Program-made: the position numbers and the translations under genes | Part shown: piece by piece, positions 59,675 to 64,000 of the stretch | Position numbering within the stretch: position 1 is the first letter of the stretch | Layout: each line of letters begins with the position of its first letter | Source: Dacryopinax spathularia | Lineage: Eukaryota; Basidiomycota; Dacrymycetes; Dacrymycetales; Dacrymycetaceae | Direction: 5' to 3' | NCBI GenBank assembly: GCA_037974965.1 | Contig: JBBPFI010000008.1 | Coordinates: 806,001 to 870,000 of the forward strand | DNA length: 64,000 bases | The notes under the pieces: generated by a model | Databases searched by the model: none | Seen by the model: the letters and a program-made list of their open reading frames with translations, nothing else | Told to the model about the DNA's origin: nothing

Positions 59675-61444
59675 TCATTCCTCCTCGACAACACCATCAA
59701 CGCTCGCCCGCCTCCGCTCGCCAATCTCCTCCCACCACGCCTCCCAGTCCTCTCTCGCCCTTCTCAGTGCATCCGATTCTTCTAATCCCTCTTCCTCCTC
59801 TCGACCGTACACACCCTTCACCAGCCCTCGCCTTAAGAACGGTCCAATATCGTCTACCCATGCCCTCCCAATCAGTAACAACGCCTTCTTATCCCTTTCT
59901 CTCTGCCTCTCCCGCTCGGAATCGTCTACCTCGAAACTTGTTCTTCGGGTCGTGGCCATCCATGCGCTTCGGCAGTAGGTCAGCAGGGCGGCTGAGGAAG
60001 CGGCGAGTGAGGCATCCAGCGCTTCTTTCAGCTGAGAAAGGAGTGCGGATGGGGCGAGAAGGCGTAGGGAGTTGAGTGTCGTGAGCTGCGCATTCAGATA
60101 CGTAGCCAGGGGTGGTAGATGGGCAATGTATGCTGGCGGATTCTGTAGTGAACTCGAGCTACTGCTGCGAGCGGAAGTATGGGTATCGAGCAGGGTGTCG
60201 GGAGCATCGGACGCCAGGAGAAATTGAGACGGTGGGCGGGAGGATCTACTTGCAGCGGCCAGGAAAGATGAAAGGGACGTATCGGCGGACCGGAGGGAGC
60301 GTTGTGTGGTGACCAGAACGGCGTGTTCAAACAATGGCGCCAGGAGAGCGCGAAAGTCGAGTCCTATACGGGCGAAGCTTGCTGCACAATAGGTGAGCTG
60401 GGTGAGGAGCGAGCTTAGAGCGCTCGCATCCTCCACGAGGGGCAAGGACGTCTCGAGCGTGCGGATGAGCGTCGAGAGGAGATGGTGCGAGAACGATGTG
60501 AGGTAGTCTTGTAGTTCTGGCGTTTTGTTTGCAGAGGGTCGGTCGAGGAAGATGGTCGTGTACTGGGTGAGGATATCGTATGCTCCTTCCCGGAAGGCAT
60601 CGACGTATTTTCGGACGTATCGTGCTGGGTCGGCAGTCCGTTCAGGCTCGAGCGCATGTAGTGTAGAGGAGAGGAGCGACATTCGTGACGTGAGAAAGGC
60701 GAGAGCAAGCTCGACTTCGCTCAGAGGGGGAGGCTGCATCCGCCGAAGGAAGTTGACAGCTTTGAAGAGGGTAGGAAGCTTGGTGGGTTCGCGTAGGACG
60801 TGGAGAAGTTGGATAAGCATCTGCCGCATTGTCGCCTCCACCTCCGCGCCCACATCCCGTACCACTAAGACGTCCGGGAATCTCTTGACCAGTGACGAAG
60901 CATGCGCAGACAAGTCGAGCGCTTCCTGATAGTGGCCATTGCGGACGCATGTATCGAGTAGCTGAGGGATCTCGAGGATGTCCAGTAACTTGTCGCTCTG
61001 CTCGAGCACCAGCGTGGCGCGTTGGCGCGAAGACTGGAGCGATTTGGTTTGGTCGGCGAAAGTGCGGCACTGATTCTCTAGTGCAGGGAGAGCGTCCAAC
61101 AGCGAGGAGAGGGAGAAGGTGAGCGAGTCGAGCGATGAGGTGAGGGAGGTCGTCGTCTGATGGACTGAGAGGAATGTGCGGTATTCTCGCTGACACAGTC
61201 CGGTCAGCTCGTTGGTAATTGTCGCCGACTCTGATGCGAGCTGGTTGGGTTCATGAAGGAGCGATGGCAGGTCGAGCGATGAGATGTACGAAATGTACGA
61301 TTGCGCCGCTGGCGTTGCGAGCGTTGTCGCTGCCTCGGGGTCGGATGCGGAGATGAGGTCGATGAGGGACGGTGGCAGGTCGACGAGAGTGTGTACGACC
61401 GGCGATGTCCGTCCCGACAAAGTCTCTTCGGCGACAGTGTTCAT
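59675..61444 (-). CDS. COG8: conserved oligomeric Golgi complex subunit 8 (Dor1 family)
   Basis: Single-exon 589-residue protein. The N-terminus has SYISYISSLDLPSLLHEPNQ, then LTGLCQREYRTFLSVHQTT, the COG8/Dor1 signature. A coiled region (LSSLLDALPALENQC) and ILEIPQLLDTCVRNGHYQEA follow. The rest is helical with low-complexity stretches. COG8 joins the lobe B tether that returns Golgi glycosyltransferases. Length is as expected for fungi. It sits between two paralogous F-box genes on the opposite strand. Confidence 0.85.
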   Translation of the reverse strand: MNTVAEETLSGRTSPVVHTLVDLPPSLIDLISASDPEAATTLATPAAQSYISYISSLDLPSLLHEPNQLASESATITNELTGLCQREYRTFLSVHQTTTSLTSSLDSLTFSLSSLLDALPALENQCRTFADQTKSLQSSRQRATLVLEQSDKLLDILEIPQLLDTCVRNGHYQEALDLSAHASSLVKRFPDVLVVRDVGAEVEATMRQMLIQLLHVLREPTKLPTLFKAVNFLRRMQPPPLSEVELALAFLTSRMSLLSSTLHALEPERTADPARYVRKYVDAFREGAYDILTQYTTIFLDRPSANKTPELQDYLTSFSHHLLSTLIRTLETSLPLVEDASALSSLLTQLTYCAASFARIGLDFRALLAPLFEHAVLVTTQRSLRSADTSLSSFLAAASRSSRPPSQFLLASDAPDTLLDTHTSARSSSSSSLQNPPAYIAHLPPLATYLNAQLTTLNSLRLLAPSALLSQLKEALDASLAASSAALLTYCRSAWMATTRRTSFEVDDSERERQRERDKKALLLIGRAWVDDIGPFLRRGLVKGVYGREEEEGLEESDALRRAREDWEAWWEEIGERRRASVDGVVEEE

Positions 61445-61940
61445 GTCGGGTGGGTGGTCGAGACGGCCGGGGGTTGCTCGTCGTCAACGTACTGTACCCG
61501 GTGGATGTTGACCAAGGGATTGCGCCACCCGTCCTCGTCGTCTCCCTGCCCTTGCTCGCTCCCTCAGTCACCGCGTTCAACCCGCCTTCTACATGCTTTC
61601 CTAATTCTGATTATGCCTCCAAACAATTCCTATGGATGCCGATGACACAGTCGCGTCTCCTCGATGCGCATTCGCGGGGTCGTGCAGGCAGGACGATGTA
61701 CGGATTGCCCAAATGGTGACTGTATGCAATATGATTGCTCTCCGGGCAGGTTCTTCGCCGCTTCCTAGTATGCACGCCGGTGCCTCGAGGCGTGACTCCT
61801 CCCTTGCGTCCAGCTCATAACCTGGAGTGGGCTCACGTCGCTCCTTACGACTCCTCTACAGTTACCCTTGACCGATCAAGCCCTCTTTCAGTGAGTCGTT
61901 CGTGGCCTATCATATCCACCCGCTGATCCGTGCATCAGGA
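61445..61940. promoter_or_regulatory. divergent promoter region between COG8 and F-box gene
   Basis: Contains the palindrome GCCTCGAGGC at 61782-61791, 150 bp before the downstream ATG and preceded by CTAG-N3-GCACGC. No gene seen. Confidence 0.45.
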
Positions 61941-63767
61941 ATGTCGCGAGATCGCCACTGGCTATGGGAGCTGCAGGCGGAGCGTCCTGAGCTCATCTGC
62001 CGCCGAACAGCTCTTGCCGCCGCAGAAAGTGCTTCATGGCAGGAAGTGGAGGATCTGATCTCCCGCGAGTCAGACATGAAAGGAGAAACTGCTGTGCTCC
62101 TAGCACGACTCGGCGTTCTGGAGACTGAAACGACCAGGCTCAATGACTTGCTTCACCACACAAAGAATCGCTACAATGCCGTGGCTGCTTCCTTACAGGA
62201 CGTAGATCGACTCCTGAAAGTCATCGACTCTGCTGGCTTTCCCATGCAAGATCTCCCCTCTGACATCGCCCGAATTATCTTTGAACAAGCTGCAAGCGAG
62301 GATCACCAGTTCAAAAACATTGCCATGAGCGTGTGCAAGGCCTGGCGGGCTATCGTTTACTCCACCCCGTCTTTCTGGCGCCGCATCGAGGTCACATTAA
62401 ACGATATCACCCCGCCAACGGTAGAAAACTTGCGCACAGCGCTCACGTGCGGAGGTGACTCAGGTCTCGAGTTGCACCTGCTGTTCAACGCGTTAAGGCA
62501 GAACCCCAACCGTCACGCTCATCTCCCGTCTTCTCCCTACACACCTCAGAGATATGATTCCTCCCGCACGCGAAGCTATCCTCAAGTAGACTGGTTTTCC
62601 CATACTTGGCCAGGAGCCCACCCCGACGTTTGGCAGAATGAATACCGACATCATTGGCTCTCCCCTCCAGCCGAGAACTCCTGGGGGCAGTGCAACTACG
62701 AGCATACCATGGAGGCAGTCAATCGGATCGCTCCCCATCTGCATCGCTGTACCAAGCTCTTCTGGGACGTATCCTCGCGTTCCCGAGGCTTCTGGACGTG
62801 GGACGCGTGTTGGCTCGCGCGGAGGATGGAACTGGTGGACTTCTCGCGATTGGTCGTCCTGCGCGTTGACCTCTTGGCGCTCCTTCCAAATGCGGACGGT
62901 CATCATGAAAGGGCAATCAGCATCATATGCCGCGCAGCTTCGAATCTCGGCCGACTTTCCATGCGCCACTCGCTCTGGCATCCGCTGACCACCACGTCAT
63001 TGGATTGTCTCGAACTGACTGATTGTTCTCCAACGCTTAACGAACTCTTGGACTGTCTCTCCATGCAGAAATCGCTTCGTACTCTCAAACTCTGGCAAGT
63101 CTTTCCTACCTTTGCCAGAACACAACCCATCGACGACGCTGCTGGATGGTCGACGTCGTGGTCTGTTGCCCGACCCGTCCTCTTACCACAACTGAAAGAG
63201 TTCTTCCATTATGCGCGACCACTTGACTATGCTAGCTCTGCTGGATCCGATGCATTCCTCTCAAAACTCGCTTGCCCGCAACTGGGACGTGCCATAATCA
63301 AGACGACAGCCTGGGCAACAACCCTGGACGATACTATCTCGTTCTTCGTCCGCTCGCCTGCGCTGGACCAGCTTGCACTTGGAATCTCATCAGCCAATGA
63401 CCTTCGACCTGTCTTCCAAGCTCTCCCTTCCGTTCGAGATTTCGTTGGTATTCATGAGCAACGTACTTACGACGCAATTGGTTTGGACACGGTCTTTTTC
63501 GACTCATCTGCTTCCCTTGGCTACCTCGACGCATTGGAGCATGTATCCTTAACATTCGCCTGCGACCAAGTCCGCCTGCGCGATTGGCTGGAAGCGCGGA
63601 TCAACACAGGCAGGGCAATCAAGTCCTTCTCTTGCTACCCTCCAGTAGTTGTAGGCGCCTGGGGGTCGGAAACCGACGATCAAACATGGACGACAACACT
63701 GGAAACGTTACCTGTGGAGAATAAGGCTGTCGAGTGGATTAAAGAGATTGACTGGCCGTTTATGTAG
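61941..63767 (+). CDS. F-box protein, paralogue of the 57.5-59.3 kb gene
   Basis: The ATG at 61941 (MSRDRHWLWELQAERPELI) aligns with the copy's MPRDRPWVEDLRAQRPRL, so it is preferred over 61902. Single exon, about 608 residues. The coiled coil precedes the F-box LPSDIARIIFEQAASED with VCKAWRAIVYSTPSFW. Later blocks are FWTWDACWLARRMELVDFS, LSMRHSLWHPLTTTSLD and LKLWQVFPTFAR. LRR-like C-terminal half. Presumed SCF substrate receptor. Confidence 0.8.
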   Translation: MSRDRHWLWELQAERPELICRRTALAAAESASWQEVEDLISRESDMKGETAVLLARLGVLETETTRLNDLLHHTKNRYNAVAASLQDVDRLLKVIDSAGFPMQDLPSDIARIIFEQAASEDHQFKNIAMSVCKAWRAIVYSTPSFWRRIEVTLNDITPPTVENLRTALTCGGDSGLELHLLFNALRQNPNRHAHLPSSPYTPQRYDSSRTRSYPQVDWFSHTWPGAHPDVWQNEYRHHWLSPPAENSWGQCNYEHTMEAVNRIAPHLHRCTKLFWDVSSRSRGFWTWDACWLARRMELVDFSRLVVLRVDLLALLPNADGHHERAISIICRAASNLGRLSMRHSLWHPLTTTSLDCLELTDCSPTLNELLDCLSMQKSLRTLKLWQVFPTFARTQPIDDAAGWSTSWSVARPVLLPQLKEFFHYARPLDYASSAGSDAFLSKLACPQLGRAIIKTTAWATTLDDTISFFVRSPALDQLALGISSANDLRPVFQALPSVRDFVGIHEQRTYDAIGLDTVFFDSSASLGYLDALEHVSLTFACDQVRLRDWLEARINTGRAIKSFSCYPPVVVGAWGSETDDQTWTTTLETLPVENKAVEWIKEIDWPFM

Positions 63768-64000
63768 CTCAGGAAGGTTACAGTAGTGCATACAATTACA
63801 TGATCATTGTAATGCCCGGCTCTGAATCCATGTATTGATCTCCAAACCTTTGCTCTCGAAGTTAGGCTCATTCCAACGCTGTTGGAGCCTGCCAGGTCAT
63901 TTGCGGCCACAAGTACGACCCTGAAAGAAGCACCACCTCGAGGCCGCAGAAGGACTCTTTCACGTGCTACCCTCATTCAGATTGTGCCAGCAGGTCGTAG

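Overview
This window is nuclear DNA of a basidiomycete fungus, most likely Agaricomycotina; a tremellomycete is possible but not proven. The reasons are many short introns (about 45-70 nt, GT-AG with a few GC-AG), compact spacing, and families typical of these fungi: an integrase-core protein, an alpha-kinase, expanded F-box proteins, and an XlnR-like Zn2Cys6 factor with an RGPP motif. I see no rRNA, tRNA, CRISPR array or telomere repeat. Gene models were spliced by eye, so outer coordinates are firmer than internal ones.

The left part (1 to about 27 kb) is accessory. It holds a partial alpha-kinase (minus), an intact integrase-core gene (plus), a large unknown gene (minus) and a PIF1-like helicase (plus) that diverge from a 249-bp spacer, then two convergent deaminase-like genes (11.2-13.4 plus and 15.3-17.7 minus). 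Minisatellite arrays lie between the two. Next come a possible fragment, a long multi-exon gene of a basidiomycete family of unknown function, two poorly supported or unknown genes and an F-box/LRR-like gene.

The right part (27 to 64 kb) is mainly conserved housekeeping DNA: GH47 mannosidase, GH3 beta-glucosidase, an XlnR-like regulator, mitochondrial ribosomal protein uS15m, importin-9/Kap114, homogentisate dioxygenase, RMT2 arginine methyltransferase and COG8. Four more F-box proteins, forming two paralogous pairs, are scattered among them. The mannosidase and COG8 both serve the secretory pathway; I see no evidence that the right-hand genes form one cluster.

The most interesting element is the deaminase pair. 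Each gene carries an HAE motif, a later CxxC motif and an extra Cys/His module between them. They share intron positions and face each other across tandem repeats with a hairpin core. Other points of note are a 69-nt coding segment in one F-box gene that matches a 70-nt intron in its paralogue, a GC-AG intron that interrupts the helicase P-loop, a shared palindromic upstream module for the two large F-box paralogues, and a mitochondrial-type leader on homogentisate dioxygenase.
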